DNA from: Myxococcota bacterium
Lineage (GTDB): Bacteria; Myxococcota; UBA727; JAHDBA01
DNA length: 44,474 nucleotides
Reading direction: 5' to 3'
Assembly: GCA_020630615.1 (NCBI GenBank)
Contig: JAHDBA010000022.1
Location: 1-44,474 of the forward strand
Both the position numbers and the translations under genes were made by a program. The notes below the pieces were generated by a model, which searched no databases, was not told where the DNA came from, and saw nothing but the letters and a program-made list of their open reading frames with translations. Below are positions 17,416-25,810 of this stretch, one piece after another (the stretch's first letter is position 1; each line of letters starts with the position of its first letter).

Positions 17416-19323
17416 GTGGTTTCTCATATTGTACAAAGTATTGCCAAAGCGAAGGACCTTCAAGTTGGAGACGCTCTCCACTCCGGGGTTCATGCCTCTT
17501 CGTATGAAGTGTCGAATGCAGAGGGCGCACGAGATAGACTTCTCATTGTTTATCCATCCAAGCTCTCTCAAGGGGATGCGTCAAGCCTCTCTCAGAATGA
17601 CCCGAATGTGACCATGATGAATCGGTGGCAGCGGGTGCAGGACGAAGGGTTGATGCCTGGCGTTGAAATCGAGTTGGCTGGGTCATTTGAACATCAGGTA
17701 TGGGCTGTTCTACCTTATATTAGAGGTGTGACCCTTGATGTACTGGCAATGCGATTGCGCGCTGAGGGTAAACAATTACCATCACCCGTCATATTGCATA
17801 TCATTCGGTCTGTGCTGCGTTTGTTGGCATGGGGGAGGACAGTCGCACTCCATAAAAGCCTCGTCCCTCTCGTACACGGGGACTTAAACCTGGAGCACAT
17901 TCGACTTACGGAGAAAGGCAATGTTTTGGTGACAGGTTGGCTTGCCAACCGCATACCGAACGATCACAAAAACCTAACCAAGGTTGACTGGGATTTAAAT
18001 GGCCTTGGTGCATGTGCGTATGAACTTTCCCGCTTATGTGAGGAGAATGATGCGGGAATCGCGTGCCGTGGAAAGCTTCGAAAGTGGGCTTCACGATGTT
18101 TCGACTCCAGTATGGGACTTTTGCTGGACGTGACCGCGCATGAGCAAGAACTGGATGAAATGATTACCTCCCTTGGCAACCTCGGTGTCGATGGTCAACG
18201 CTTCAGTGCCGAGTGGTTCGCTCAAAATGTCGAAAGTGCGCAAGACACTGAAGGAAACAGGACTGCAAACACGATCCAGTTTGTGGAAGAGTCGGAGAGG
18301 ACGAATGCTGTGACGGATTTAAGGAGCGTAACATCGGAAGAGCACGAGATTGCGTCTCCGCTTGAAGAGACAGTCAAGAGTGATGTTGATGTGTCTTCGA
18401 GCGTCCATGATGATGAAACTCGCCGTATCGAGGTGAAAGAGTTTGGTTCTTGGAAAAGAATGCGAAAGGAGCTGATCACACGTTCCCTTATTCGTGAAGA
18501 GATAGCAGCCTTGGTTTTTGACAATGATGAGGAAGGATACAAAGATATCGACCTTGTTCTTGAAGAGCAAGGTCTTGACAACGGCACGCTCGCTAGGGTG
18601 TTGAGTGAAATATCTCACATACCCACTTGGTCAGCGGCAAATGCGAAAGGGTGGAGGGTCAGTCGTGATAGTGTCGAGGCTATACCGGAATCCTTTGCCT
18701 ACGGCGCCAACACCCTGGTCTTTGAGAATGAGGTGGGTCAACTCGCTGTTTTATTCTTGGACCCATTCAACGAGAGCAGTCGAAGACAGTTGCTGACATT
18801 CTTGGCATCAAAGTATGGCGACGCATTAGACGTTGAGAGAATCCAATATTTTCTAGGAACACGAGCAGAGATTCATGCGCAAATCCGATCGGCTTACGCG
18901 CCCTTAAATGGCGATCGACGAACCCAAAATCGTTCTCTAAGGGTCCTGGTAATCGCAGGGTTTGACCTCAGTGTTCATCAAGAACTTCTACAGCGTCTGG
19001 GAAGCGAGGGTTTTAGTGTTGAGCTTCAAATGGACTTTGAGCAAGGATTGGAGACCCTGGAACACAATGCACCATCGCTCGTCATGTGTGATTCTGCCGC
19101 GAGCGGAGTCGATTGGGCTCGCCTCTTAGCGATCGTGAATAATGATAATCGAGAGGCCCCTTTGCCCGTATTTGCAATCAACTTTGACGGGGAAGCACAC
19201 GAAGAAGCGAACTTAATTGACCTCGGCTGTGAAGACGTCTTCGGGCCCTTGGACAACGCACAAGTGGTGACACGAAAAGTGTTTCGTTCTCTTCGAATAC
19301 GAACGCGTCTGAGCTCAAGTTAA
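17416..19323 (+). CDS. Pseudokinase / T2SSE_N / receiver-like fusion protein
   Basis: A cytoplasmic signalling protein of about 635 residues with three parts. The first 230 residues have the fold of a Ser/Thr protein kinase, with the catalytic loop as HGDLNLEH and VTGW where DFG should be. The glycine loop and DFG Asp are missing, so it is probably a pseudokinase. A Glu/Ser-rich linker follows. The next part, about 130 residues ending in FLGTRAEIHAQIRSAY, matches the N-terminal domain of type II secretion and pilus ATPases (T2SSE_N): SVEAIPESFAYGANTLVF and LAVLFLDPFNE are the diagnostic phrases. The last 120 residues look like a receiver that lacks the acidic pair but keeps an Asp in LVMCD. 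The start is unclear, with no ATG for 120 codons. GTG at 17416 was chosen because the sequence upstream, open back to TTG 17239, is Cys-rich and not protein-like and would abut the divergent gene. Confidence 0.82.
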   Translation: MVSHIVQSIAKAKDLQVGDALHSGVHASSYEVSNAEGARDRLLIVYPSKLSQGDASSLSQNDPNVTMMNRWQRVQDEGLMPGVEIELAGSFEHQVWAVLPYIRGVTLDVLAMRLRAEGKQLPSPVILHIIRSVLRLLAWGRTVALHKSLVPLVHGDLNLEHIRLTEKGNVLVTGWLANRIPNDHKNLTKVDWDLNGLGACAYELSRLCEENDAGIACRGKLRKWASRCFDSSMGLLLDVTAHEQELDEMITSLGNLGVDGQRFSAEWFAQNVESAQDTEGNRTANTIQFVEESERTNAVTDLRSVTSEEHEIASPLEETVKSDVDVSSSVHDDETRRIEVKEFGSWKRMRKELITRSLIREEIAALVFDNDEEGYKDIDLVLEEQGLDNGTLARVLSEISHIPTWSAANAKGWRVSRDSVEAIPESFAYGANTLVFENEVGQLAVLFLDPFNESSRRQLLTFLASKYGDALDVERIQYFLGTRAEIHAQIRSAYAPLNGDRRTQNRSLRVLVIAGFDLSVHQELLQRLGSEGFSVELQMDFEQGLETLEHNAPSLVMCDSAASGVDWARLLAIVNNDNREAPLPVFAINFDGEAHEEANLIDLGCEDVFGPLDNAQVVTRKVFRSLRIRTRLSSS

Positions 19324-19349
19324 GGACTTTAATTCGTACCAGTGCTCAC

Positions 19350-20288
19350 TTACCGTGAGACGGATTTAAGAATCTGACCGTAGGTTTCAATAATTGACTT
19401 GAGAAGATTCATCAGCATCTCGAGCATTGCTTGGTCTTCCTTGAGGCTCATGTTGAGCTTTTGAAGCTCTGCATTTTCTTCTGGTGTACGTTCTGCTTTG
19501 GCCGTGAGTTCTAGGATTCGATCGCTTTTGCTTTGGATTCTACTTTGAACTTGCGCGTAACCTTTCTGAAGATCCCCGGTCGCTTTCGCTGCGCTTGCAT
19601 TAAATTGTTCCGCCGCAGTGGTACCGGATGTCGAGCTACTGATCGAGGAATCACCAGTCGTATTATTCGCGATAGCTGTGTTTTGGCTGGCTTCGTGAAG
19701 CTGTTCACTTGCACTGGTAAGATCGACATCACTTGCGTTCATTGCTAGGAAAGATTGCACTTGGTTTAGGGTCTGCTCGATGTCTGCAATCTGAGAATCA
19801 CTGAGAGCACCACTTTCTTTTCCGATATTCTTGAGAAGCCCCGCTAAGCTTTTAAAGAACTCACCTGCCTTGGATTTCACATCGTCACTGCTTTCTTGGC
19901 TTGCACTGACATTGCTGAGTTGCCCAAGCAATATATTGAAGATGTTGGATGCCTGAGCCCCGGTTTTCACAGAAACAGGCTGACTGGAGACCTCTGTACC
20001 TAAAGTTGAACGGTAATCGCTAAGGCGATTGCTGTCGAATGCACTAAATGCGTCAACCGCACTTTTGAGATCGCTACTCAACCCTTGAGTCGAAGAAAGT
20101 GCATCGATGAATGTGGTATAGGATTCTTCGGATTCAATCGCTTCTGACAAGTCGCTGAGCGTGTTCACATTGCTCATATTCAGACCCGCATCTTGAAGCG
20201 CATTTCTTACGCCGATGTCATCGTTCTGGAGCAACTGATGGGCTTGGGCCATGAAACTTGAAAAGGACTGCGTATTAATGTTGGTCAT
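19350..20288 (-). CDS. Ser-rich protein sharing a C-terminal domain with the 152-943 product, possible type III-like substrate
   Basis: A 312-residue hydrophilic protein without a signal peptide or membrane segment. It begins MTNINTQSFSSFMAQAHQLL, rich in Ser, Asn, Thr and Gln like a type III secretion signal. It then has helical stretches (residues about 15-190), a Ser/Thr/Gly linker (around 210-225) and a C-terminal helical domain. The last 36 residues share about 14 identities with the end of the protein at 152-943. The ending (LKSIIETYGQIL) loosely recalls injectisome needle proteins, where a Lys and an Ile-rich amphipathic helix close the chain. The ATG has GGAG six bases upstream. It is divergent from a FliA-type sigma gene and convergent, with a 26-base gap, with the pseudokinase fusion gene. 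The function is unknown; export by a type III-related system is the favoured guess. Confidence 0.82.
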   Translation of the reverse strand: MTNINTQSFSSFMAQAHQLLQNDDIGVRNALQDAGLNMSNVNTLSDLSEAIESEESYTTFIDALSSTQGLSSDLKSAVDAFSAFDSNRLSDYRSTLGTEVSSQPVSVKTGAQASNIFNILLGQLSNVSASQESSDDVKSKAGEFFKSLAGLLKNIGKESGALSDSQIADIEQTLNQVQSFLAMNASDVDLTSASEQLHEASQNTAIANNTTGDSSISSSTSGTTAAEQFNASAAKATGDLQKGYAQVQSRIQSKSDRILELTAKAERTPEENAELQKLNMSLKEDQAMLEMLMNLLKSIIETYGQILKSVSR

Positions 20289-20659
20289 TCGTTCTCCACC
20301 GCAATAGAATCTCAGTTTATGTTATCGCCCGGATGGAGCACAAGGTGTGACTTGGAACTAAGTTCAACCCTTTGACGGTGCGAGGGGGGCCGACATCTCT
20401 CACTTTTGTGCTTGGCGTGGCTTCGAAATGATTTTGGGGTAGTTGGAGGGGAGGATAATTGAGCCCTGCGAGTTTAGGCATTGTGTGTCGTGGACGAGAA
20501 AAGCGTAAAAAAATTATTGGGAGGGTCGTTGGCGTATGTTGTTGTAGTGCTGAACCTTCGTTTCAAGTGTAATTTAAAGTCCGGTAAAAGGTGTGGGCTA
20601 AATCGAAACAGTTTGTCTCTTGGGTTCAACTTCGTACGAACATCGTGCACAATAAGAGT
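20289..20659. other. Divergent intergenic region between the Ser-rich gene and the sigma gene
   Basis: 371 bases with no convincing gene. On the minus strand GGCGATAA (20322-20329) lies about 35 bases before the Ser-rich gene and differs at one position from the FliA -10 consensus GCCGATAA. No matching TAAA -35 element is seen at the right spacing. On the plus strand a Shine-Dalgarno-like GGAGGGGAGGA precedes a TTG-started frame of 37 codons near 20460, which is not convincing. Confidence 0.4.
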
Positions 20660-21466
20660 ATGAAAAGAAAGTCAGGATTGGGTGAGGTTTTTGCTTTCCC
20701 AGGTTATGAAAGCCAAGTTCAGCGTCAGGAGATTGACGCCGAGGCTTATCTCTTTTTAGTGCATCGTGTTGCGAGAAAGATTTCTAAACGCCTACCCATG
20801 CACATTGACTTCAATGATCTTATTGGCGCAGGCACGTTGGGATTGATGCGAGCTGCACAGGCATATGATGTTCAAAAATGCGACAAATTTGAACCCTATG
20901 CGGAAATCCGGATCCGCGGGGCGATTATTGACGAACTTCGCGCGATGGACTGGGTCCCTCGTTCGTTGCGTCAGAAGTCGAGAAGAGTGGAGCAGGCGAA
21001 GAGTGACTTGCACCAGCAGCTTGGACGAGAACCGGATGAAGAAGAACTTTCTCGTCATTTGGGATTACAAGGGCGAGAGTTTCAACGCTTATTGCGTCAG
21101 ACGCGCGCAGCGGCTGCTCAACAACCCATTTCAGAGTTCAATGAACCGGCAACATCTCCAGACAAAAACGTTGATTTATGTGTCGCGCGTGTTGAAGAAA
21201 AAGCGTTGCTCGCGAAGGCAATTGGAACGTTGCAAGAACGTGAACAACAACTTTTGAATATGTATTATGTCGATGAGTTGTCCTTGAAAGTAATTGGTGA
21301 GACCTTTGGAATTTCTGAGAGTCGGGTTTGTCAAATCAATACGGAATCGATTCGCAAACTTCGAAAACGGGTGCCCAACATTGCCCGTGAGTTTCATACG
21401 AAAGAGCCTAAGCGCAGGTCGCAACGAGAAAGCTCAGGCTACAAGCTTATTAAAGTCGTATCCTAA
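20660..21466 (+). CDS. FliA/WhiG-type RNA polymerase sigma factor
   Basis: A 268-residue alternative sigma factor of the sigma-28 class, which directs RNA polymerase to flagellar, chemotaxis or type III-related promoters. Region 2 carries DLIGAGTLGLMRAAQAYD and EIRIRGAIIDELR, followed directly by DWVPRSLRQKSRRVEQA, the FliA-specific continuation. Region 3 is the LGREPDEEELSRHLGL segment. Region 4 has the helix-turn-helix LSLKVIGETFGISESRVCQI. The chain ends in a basic tail. The ATG gives the usual 25-35 residues before region 2; the ribosome site is weak (AAGAG), and an in-frame GTG at 20591 is an alternative. No anti-sigma gene (flgM-like) or flagellar gene is adjacent. The divergent gene encodes a possible type III substrate. 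Confidence 0.92.
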   Translation: MKRKSGLGEVFAFPGYESQVQRQEIDAEAYLFLVHRVARKISKRLPMHIDFNDLIGAGTLGLMRAAQAYDVQKCDKFEPYAEIRIRGAIIDELRAMDWVPRSLRQKSRRVEQAKSDLHQQLGREPDEEELSRHLGLQGREFQRLLRQTRAAAAQQPISEFNEPATSPDKNVDLCVARVEEKALLAKAIGTLQEREQQLLNMYYVDELSLKVIGETFGISESRVCQINTESIRKLRKRVPNIAREFHTKEPKRRSQRESSGYKLIKVVS

Positions 21467-21481
21467 AGTATCTCTTGTGGG

Positions 21482-21531
21482 TCATGACTCTGAAATTGGA
21501 CTTGTTTTAGAGTCCCGAAGCGGAGTCATGA
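21482..21531. other. Nested inverted repeats downstream of the sigma gene
   Basis: The outer arms TCATGACTC and GAGTCATGA enclose inner arms GGACT and AGTCC. No T-run follows, so it is not a standard terminator, though a stable RNA structure at the transcript end is likely. It lies 15 bases after the sigma gene stop codon, in the convergent gap with radA. Confidence 0.45.
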
Positions 21532-21552
21532 AAGCAGAAAAGCGAATCCTTT

Positions 21553-21578
21553 TGTGACATTCACATGTGACGTTCACA
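21553..21578. repeat. Tandem 13-base repeat, each copy a dyad
   Basis: Two adjoining copies, TGTGACATTCACA and TGTGACGTTCACA, differ at one base. Each is an inverted repeat (TGTGA / TCACA) with a three-base centre. The spacing is shorter than in a CRP site (six bases). The pair sits between two convergent genes, which is unusual for an operator. Confidence 0.55.
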
Positions 21579-21607
21579 TTCGGCAGCGAAAGAGTCTTTG
21601 TGTACTT

Positions 21608-22981
21608 TTAAAAGTATAGATTCTTAGCCGCTTCAAGCGTTGGTGTTTCCTTTAGACAGGGGCCATCCCTTCCGAGCTCTGCTTTTGGTATTTTGGGTAG
21701 GCAAATATTCTTAAATCCGAGTTTTGCACATTCTGTGATTCGTGGTTCAAGGTTAGCGATGTTGCGAACTTCACCGGATAAACCAATTTCACCCACAAAA
21801 ACACCGTTCATTGGAAGGGAGCGCTGATAATAGGCAGAGAGTATTGCCATTGCGATGGCGAGGTCTGCACCAGGGTCATGGAGTGTGAGCCCGCCAACAA
21901 CGTTGATGAACACATCCTGACTCGAGAGCGGTATATCGCAAATGCGTTCAAGAACGGCAAGAATCATCTGAACACGGTTTCGTTCCACCCCAACCACCGT
22001 ACGCTGAGGGTTTCCAAAGTGTGAATCAATCGTCAAGGCCTGTATCTCAACGAGTATCGGGCGTGTGCCTTCGAGCACGGCTGTGATAGAAGACCCACGT
22101 TTGTCTTGTTCCCGATCGGATAAGAAGAGGCTTGAGGGGTTGGATACTTCTTTCAGCCCGGACGATTGCATCTCGAGAACGCCAAGTTCATGGGTCGCAC
22201 CAAAGCGATTCTTAGTCGTACGTAAAAGACGCGTTGCTCCACCGAACATATGCTCAAAAAAGAGAACCGTATCGACAATATGCTCCAATACCTTGGGGCC
22301 GGCCACAGCACCATCTTTATTGATATGTCCAACGACAAGCACCGGGGTTTCGCTCCCTTTCGCAAAGTGTGTCAATCGCAATGTGACTTCCTTCACTTGC
22401 GCGATCGACCCGGGAGCGCTTTGAAAGTCAGGGTGAAAAAAAGTTTGAATGCTATCGATAATGATAAGTGATGGTTTTAAACGTTTCGCATGATCGATAA
22501 CCTGCGCGACATCGATTTCAGAATAAAGGTAAAGGTTGTCATGAAGCGCATCGAGCCTCTCTGCTCGAAGTCGCGTCTGCGAAAGACTCTCTTCGCCACT
22601 CACATAGAGTACGTCACCGTGATTCTTACACCAACTGGATGCCATTGCCAGCAATAGCGTACTCTTGCCAACCCCAGGCGCGCCACCAATCAGTGTGACC
22701 GACCCGGGAATAATCCCACCCCCTAAGACGCGATCAACTTCTCCCCAACCGGTCGACGCTCGGCGTACGTCTTGCACGTCCACCTGTGTAATGGGGGTTG
22801 GCTTGGCGCCTGCACGTTTGGAGACCCATCCTTGTACCGCTCGATGTTGGTCTTTATCTTTGCGGGCTTCTTCTAGCGTGCCCCAGGCGTTGCATGCAGG
22901 ACATCGGCCCAGCCATTTCGGGGAGATACTCCCGCATGCAGTACAGGTAAACTCAGTCTTGGGTTTCGATGTTTTCGCCAT
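21608..22981 (-). CDS. radA: DNA repair protein RadA
   Basis: A 457-residue RecA-related ATPase that helps branch migration and processing of recombination intermediates. All family features are present: N-terminal zinc finger with Cys13, Cys16, Cys27 and Cys30 (around SPKWLGRCPAC), Walker A GAPGVGKST (100-108), LIIIDSIQ Walker B (172-179) and the RadA-specific KNRFG (257-261). A Lon-protease-like C-terminal domain includes DLAIAMAILSAYYQRSLP and GEIGLSGEVR. Length and domain order match Escherichia coli RadA. The start was set at the ATG coding MAKT, as in other RadA proteins. The open frame extends 70 codons upstream, but that part has no family similarity and runs into the region shared with the divergent rlmE gene. 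Confidence 0.97.
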   Translation of the reverse strand: MAKTSKPKTEFTCTACGSISPKWLGRCPACNAWGTLEEARKDKDQHRAVQGWVSKRAGAKPTPITQVDVQDVRRASTGWGEVDRVLGGGIIPGSVTLIGGAPGVGKSTLLLAMASSWCKNHGDVLYVSGEESLSQTRLRAERLDALHDNLYLYSEIDVAQVIDHAKRLKPSLIIIDSIQTFFHPDFQSAPGSIAQVKEVTLRLTHFAKGSETPVLVVGHINKDGAVAGPKVLEHIVDTVLFFEHMFGGATRLLRTTKNRFGATHELGVLEMQSSGLKEVSNPSSLFLSDREQDKRGSSITAVLEGTRPILVEIQALTIDSHFGNPQRTVVGVERNRVQMILAVLERICDIPLSSQDVFINVVGGLTLHDPGADLAIAMAILSAYYQRSLPMNGVFVGEIGLSGEVRNIANLEPRITECAKLGFKNICLPKIPKAELGRDGPCLKETPTLEAAKNLYF

Positions 22982-23033
22982 AGGTGCTCGCACAATTGAT
23001 TTGCGTTGAAGATGAGGCCATTTGTATCCATCG

Positions 23034-23056
23034 CCTAACATCTTTTTTGTGTTAGG
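23034..23056. promoter_or_regulatory. Inverted repeat between divergent radA and rlmE
   Basis: Seven-base arms CCTAACA and TGTTAGG are separated by nine bases. They lie between the two divergent genes, eight bases before the rlmE start codon. The repeat could be a shared operator or form a leader hairpin in the rlmE message. Confidence 0.4.
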
Positions 23057-23064
23057 TTCAAGGC

Positions 23065-23820
23065 ATGCCACGAAGTAGAGATCAAAGCTGGAAACGCCAG
23101 TCCCCGGGAAAGAAGGGACGTGGGTCCAGCTCGCGTGACCAAACAAGAGGTTTAACAAAAGAAAGCGGACAGCGTTCCGCGAAACGCTCATTTTTGAAAC
23201 GAAATCACTCGCGTTATGAGAGGCACGATATTTTCTATCGCCGTGCTAAAAATGAAGGTTATGTGGCAAGGAGCGTTTATAAACTTGAGGAGCTCGACCA
23301 ATCTTTTAAGCTGATGAATGAAGAATCTCACGTGATCGATTTTGGTTGTGCTCCCGGTTCCTGGATGCAGTACACGTCAAAGGTCGTGAACCCGGAGAAA
23401 GGTGGATTTGCGGTTGGAATTGACCTTTTGGACGTGGTGCCGGCATTCCCACCGCATGTAAAAATCGTTAAAGGGGATATTTACGAAGTGCCGCCAGAGG
23501 ACTTGTTGCCTCCAGGAGTCACATTGGACGACTGCCCATTTTTTGACCTGGTTTTGTCGGATATGGCCCCCAACACGACTGGCATTTCTTCTGTGGATCA
23601 AGATCGCTCTTTGGGTTTATGTGAGAGAGTCTTGGAGCTTTCAAAACTCTTTCTCAGAGATTCAGGCCATCTTGCCATGAAGATCCTTGAAGGGGGGGGC
23701 CAGCATCAGCTCGTTAAAATGATGAAGAACGATTTTAAGGACGTACGCGTAAAGCGCCCGAAGAGCACTCGGCCTGGTAGCAAAGAAACGTTCTTGGTCG
23801 GTCTTCACTATCGTCGATGA
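23065..23820 (+). CDS. rlmE: 23S rRNA (uridine-2'-O)-methyltransferase RlmE/FtsJ
   Basis: A 251-residue SAM-dependent methyltransferase that modifies a uridine 2'-OH in the ribosomal A loop of 23S rRNA. The K-D-K-E catalytic tetrad is visible at Lys73 (SVYKLEE), Asp166 (LSDMAPN), Lys206 (AMKILEG) and Glu241 (SKETFLV). The SAM-binding motif is DFGCAPGSW (92-100). About 50 basic residues precede the domain; this Lys/Arg/Ser-rich extension is absent from E. coli RlmE and may bind RNA. It is divergent from radA and convergent, with a one-base gap, with the metallophosphoesterase gene. TAGG eight bases upstream is the likely ribosome site. Confidence 0.95.
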   Translation: MPRSRDQSWKRQSPGKKGRGSSSRDQTRGLTKESGQRSAKRSFLKRNHSRYERHDIFYRRAKNEGYVARSVYKLEELDQSFKLMNEESHVIDFGCAPGSWMQYTSKVVNPEKGGFAVGIDLLDVVPAFPPHVKIVKGDIYEVPPEDLLPPGVTLDDCPFFDLVLSDMAPNTTGISSVDQDRSLGLCERVLELSKLFLRDSGHLAMKILEGGGQHQLVKMMKNDFKDVRVKRPKSTRPGSKETFLVGLHYRR

Positions 23821-23821
23821 G

Positions 23822-24994
23822 TTAAGGCGCTGACTTTCTATCCCCATTCGAATCTTTGTTCTGCATGGACGGGCGTGCACTGCGTCTTGTAATATGAATA
23901 TGCGATAAGCGTTCGCCCGATTGATTATAGGGAAGTAGCTCTAGACCGTTGTCATGAATGTTGGCAATGAAAAACCCGCCACCACTTTGAGCAAAGAAGG
24001 TGCGTGAGCCGGGGTGGATAGGGTAGGCTTTGTCGCGCCCTGCTGCAGCACCAGAAATAATTTGCAGGGGACCTGCTTGTGTCGGTGTCACTTCAAGATG
24101 GTGGTCATGCCCCGCAAGGTAGATGTCGATATTGCAAAGTCGTGCGTATTCTAAAATCTTCTCTCTTGCGACGGCGCTGCTATGCTCAGATGCGTGAGGA
24201 CCTGAAGACTCAATTGGGTGATGGCCAAACATGATGCGCCATGTGTTTGGAGTTTCTTCTGCGCCTTGCCTTTCATGACCGGGGATGGCGGTGTCTTGAC
24301 ACTCTTGTCGAATCCAATCGTCTTGTTCTTTGTCATCGATTCGCCAGAGGCTTTCGGTATCAAGCGCAATAAAGCGAAGCTTTAGAGTGTGCTTATGGTT
24401 TTCTTTTGTAAAGGCGTAGAAGCGATGGGGTATAACCCACTGAGGGTGAGTCGACTGCACTTGATATTGCCAAGGGGAGCGATGATCGTGATTGCCAAGA
24501 CTTGCATAAAAGGGAGTATTAATTCCTGACTGCGTGATGGCGGCGACAAAAGCCTTTTGAAAGAAGGCACTGTTGGGCTCGGATAACCCGGAGGGATAAA
24601 AGTTGTCTCCTGTTGTCAGAATAAAGAAATTATACGTGAGGCCATTTGGAGCACGAGTCTCGGCCTTTGTGAACGATCGAATCTGAGTACCCAAACTCGA
24701 AAAGACTTCGAGCTGATCTTTTCTGCCGGTGCCCCAATCTCCAATAATGGCAAAAGAGAGTGAGTCATCTTCGATAGACATTTTTGAGTCAGATCGGGAG
24801 GCACTTGGGTCGGATTGCTCCTGGCTCATTTCATGGGTCTCAAACTTCCATCGAGGGGTGAGTACATTTTGGGAACGAAGTTCCACACTTGTGGTGTTCG
24901 GGGTGCCTAAGTTCACACATGAACACGATGTCGACAACATTAACGCTGACAGGAGTACAACGCGTATTGCACTCTTCGTTTTTTCTTTCATCAT
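23822..24994 (-). CDS. Exported metallophosphoesterase, purple-acid-phosphatase-like
   Basis: A 390-residue calcineurin-like phosphoesterase with an N-terminal export signal (hydrophobic RVVLLSALMLSTSC, with Cys24 or Cys26 as possible lipid anchors). The dinuclear metal motifs occur in order: GDWG, GDNFY, GNHDH, GHHP and GHDHH. The set is that of the tartrate-resistant/purple acid phosphatase branch (ACP5-like), which removes phosphate from small phosphomonoesters or proteins. After the signal there is a Ser/Asp-rich spacer of about 50 residues before the domain. It probably acts in the periplasm or at the surface, for example in phosphate scavenging. It runs towards rlmE with a one-base gap, so neither gene has room for a terminator between them. 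Confidence 0.92.
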   Translation of the reverse strand: MMKEKTKSAIRVVLLSALMLSTSCSCVNLGTPNTTSVELRSQNVLTPRWKFETHEMSQEQSDPSASRSDSKMSIEDDSLSFAIIGDWGTGRKDQLEVFSSLGTQIRSFTKAETRAPNGLTYNFFILTTGDNFYPSGLSEPNSAFFQKAFVAAITQSGINTPFYASLGNHDHRSPWQYQVQSTHPQWVIPHRFYAFTKENHKHTLKLRFIALDTESLWRIDDKEQDDWIRQECQDTAIPGHERQGAEETPNTWRIMFGHHPIESSGPHASEHSSAVAREKILEYARLCNIDIYLAGHDHHLEVTPTQAGPLQIISGAAAGRDKAYPIHPGSRTFFAQSGGGFFIANIHDNGLELLPYNQSGERLSHIHITRRSARPSMQNKDSNGDRKSAP

Positions 24995-25023
24995 GAACTC
25001 ACTTTGCGTTGGGAACTGTAACG

Positions 25024-25788
25024 ATGATTAAGCATTTCACAGTGATAGGGGTTGGGCAAATAGGTGGAGTCTTTGCACAAGGCGCATTACGCTTAGGTGC
25101 GCGGGTTCAAGCCTTTACACGGCAAAGGCCTTTGACGTCACAAGACCAACTTGAACCCGACGAGTTAATCGTGGTGAGCACACCGGAAGGCGAACATGAG
25201 CGGGTCTTTGCAGCCATCCCTGAAAGTCTTTATTCACACGTGTGTCTCGTGCAGAATGAGCTTTTGTTGATAGGCGCGGAGCAACTCACTTCCGCAAACT
25301 GGGGGATGATTTGGTTCTCGAAGAAGGCCGGTACAGGAATCGATGTTTGTGGCACGAACGCCTTTGTTGGACCGCAGGCCGAAGCTTTCGCCGAGGTGTT
25401 GCGCGCAAGCAATCTTGAGGCAGAGACTGTTCGCGCTGCTGAGCGTGGTCGAATCGCTGCAGAAAAGTATGCGTTTATTCTTGCGCTCAATGCATTGGGA
25501 CTTCTTCGAGAATCTTCATTCGAGAAACGTTCGCTTGTTTCTGAGTTTTTGGCAGAGAAAGCGCTCATCGAGGATCTAGTGAAAGAGTCGTGTCGGCTCT
25601 CAGCGTTATGCAATCATTTGGACGATCTGAATACCGCTTCTCATCGAAAGGTCTCTGAAGGGCTCAAAGCCCTTGCACATTTACCCGCGGGAGGAAGGTC
25701 CTCACGTCAGCGCATCGAAAGAGGGTATCAACGCGCCATGTCTTTGAATCAGGCGTCAGCGTTCCCGCGCCTTTTTGCTTCGCTCTAA
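25024..25788 (+). CDS. Ketopantoate-reductase-like NAD(P)-binding protein
   Basis: A 254-residue protein with an N-terminal Rossmann fold (TVIGVGQIGG, the GxGxxG dinucleotide site) and an all-helical C-terminal half, as in 2-dehydropantoate 2-reductase (PanE/ApbA). A Lys in AEKYAFILALNALGLL sits where the catalytic Lys of PanE is found. The protein is shorter than E. coli PanE (303 residues), and the sequence between strands 2 and 5 is divergent. It may therefore reduce another 2-oxo acid rather than ketopantoate. It may open a plus-strand run of four close genes. The start was set at ATG; an in-frame TTG five codons earlier is possible. Confidence 0.72.
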   Translation: MIKHFTVIGVGQIGGVFAQGALRLGARVQAFTRQRPLTSQDQLEPDELIVVSTPEGEHERVFAAIPESLYSHVCLVQNELLLIGAEQLTSANWGMIWFSKKAGTGIDVCGTNAFVGPQAEAFAEVLRASNLEAETVRAAERGRIAAEKYAFILALNALGLLRESSFEKRSLVSEFLAEKALIEDLVKESCRLSALCNHLDDLNTASHRKVSEGLKALAHLPAGGRSSRQRIERGYQRAMSLNQASAFPRLFASL

Positions 25789-25810
25789 GAAGAGCAAGGG
25801 ACTGATTTTT

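Noticed and set aside
20481..20663. 60-codon plus-strand frame before the sigma gene
   Set aside because: Overlaps the sigma start, low-complexity, no clear ribosome site.
21553..21578. CRP-type operator
   Set aside because: The arms match TGTGA/TCACA, but the centre is three bases instead of six, and the site lies between convergent gene ends.
22982..23191. 70-codon upstream extension of radA
   Set aside because: No RadA similarity; it crosses into the region shared with the divergent rlmE gene.
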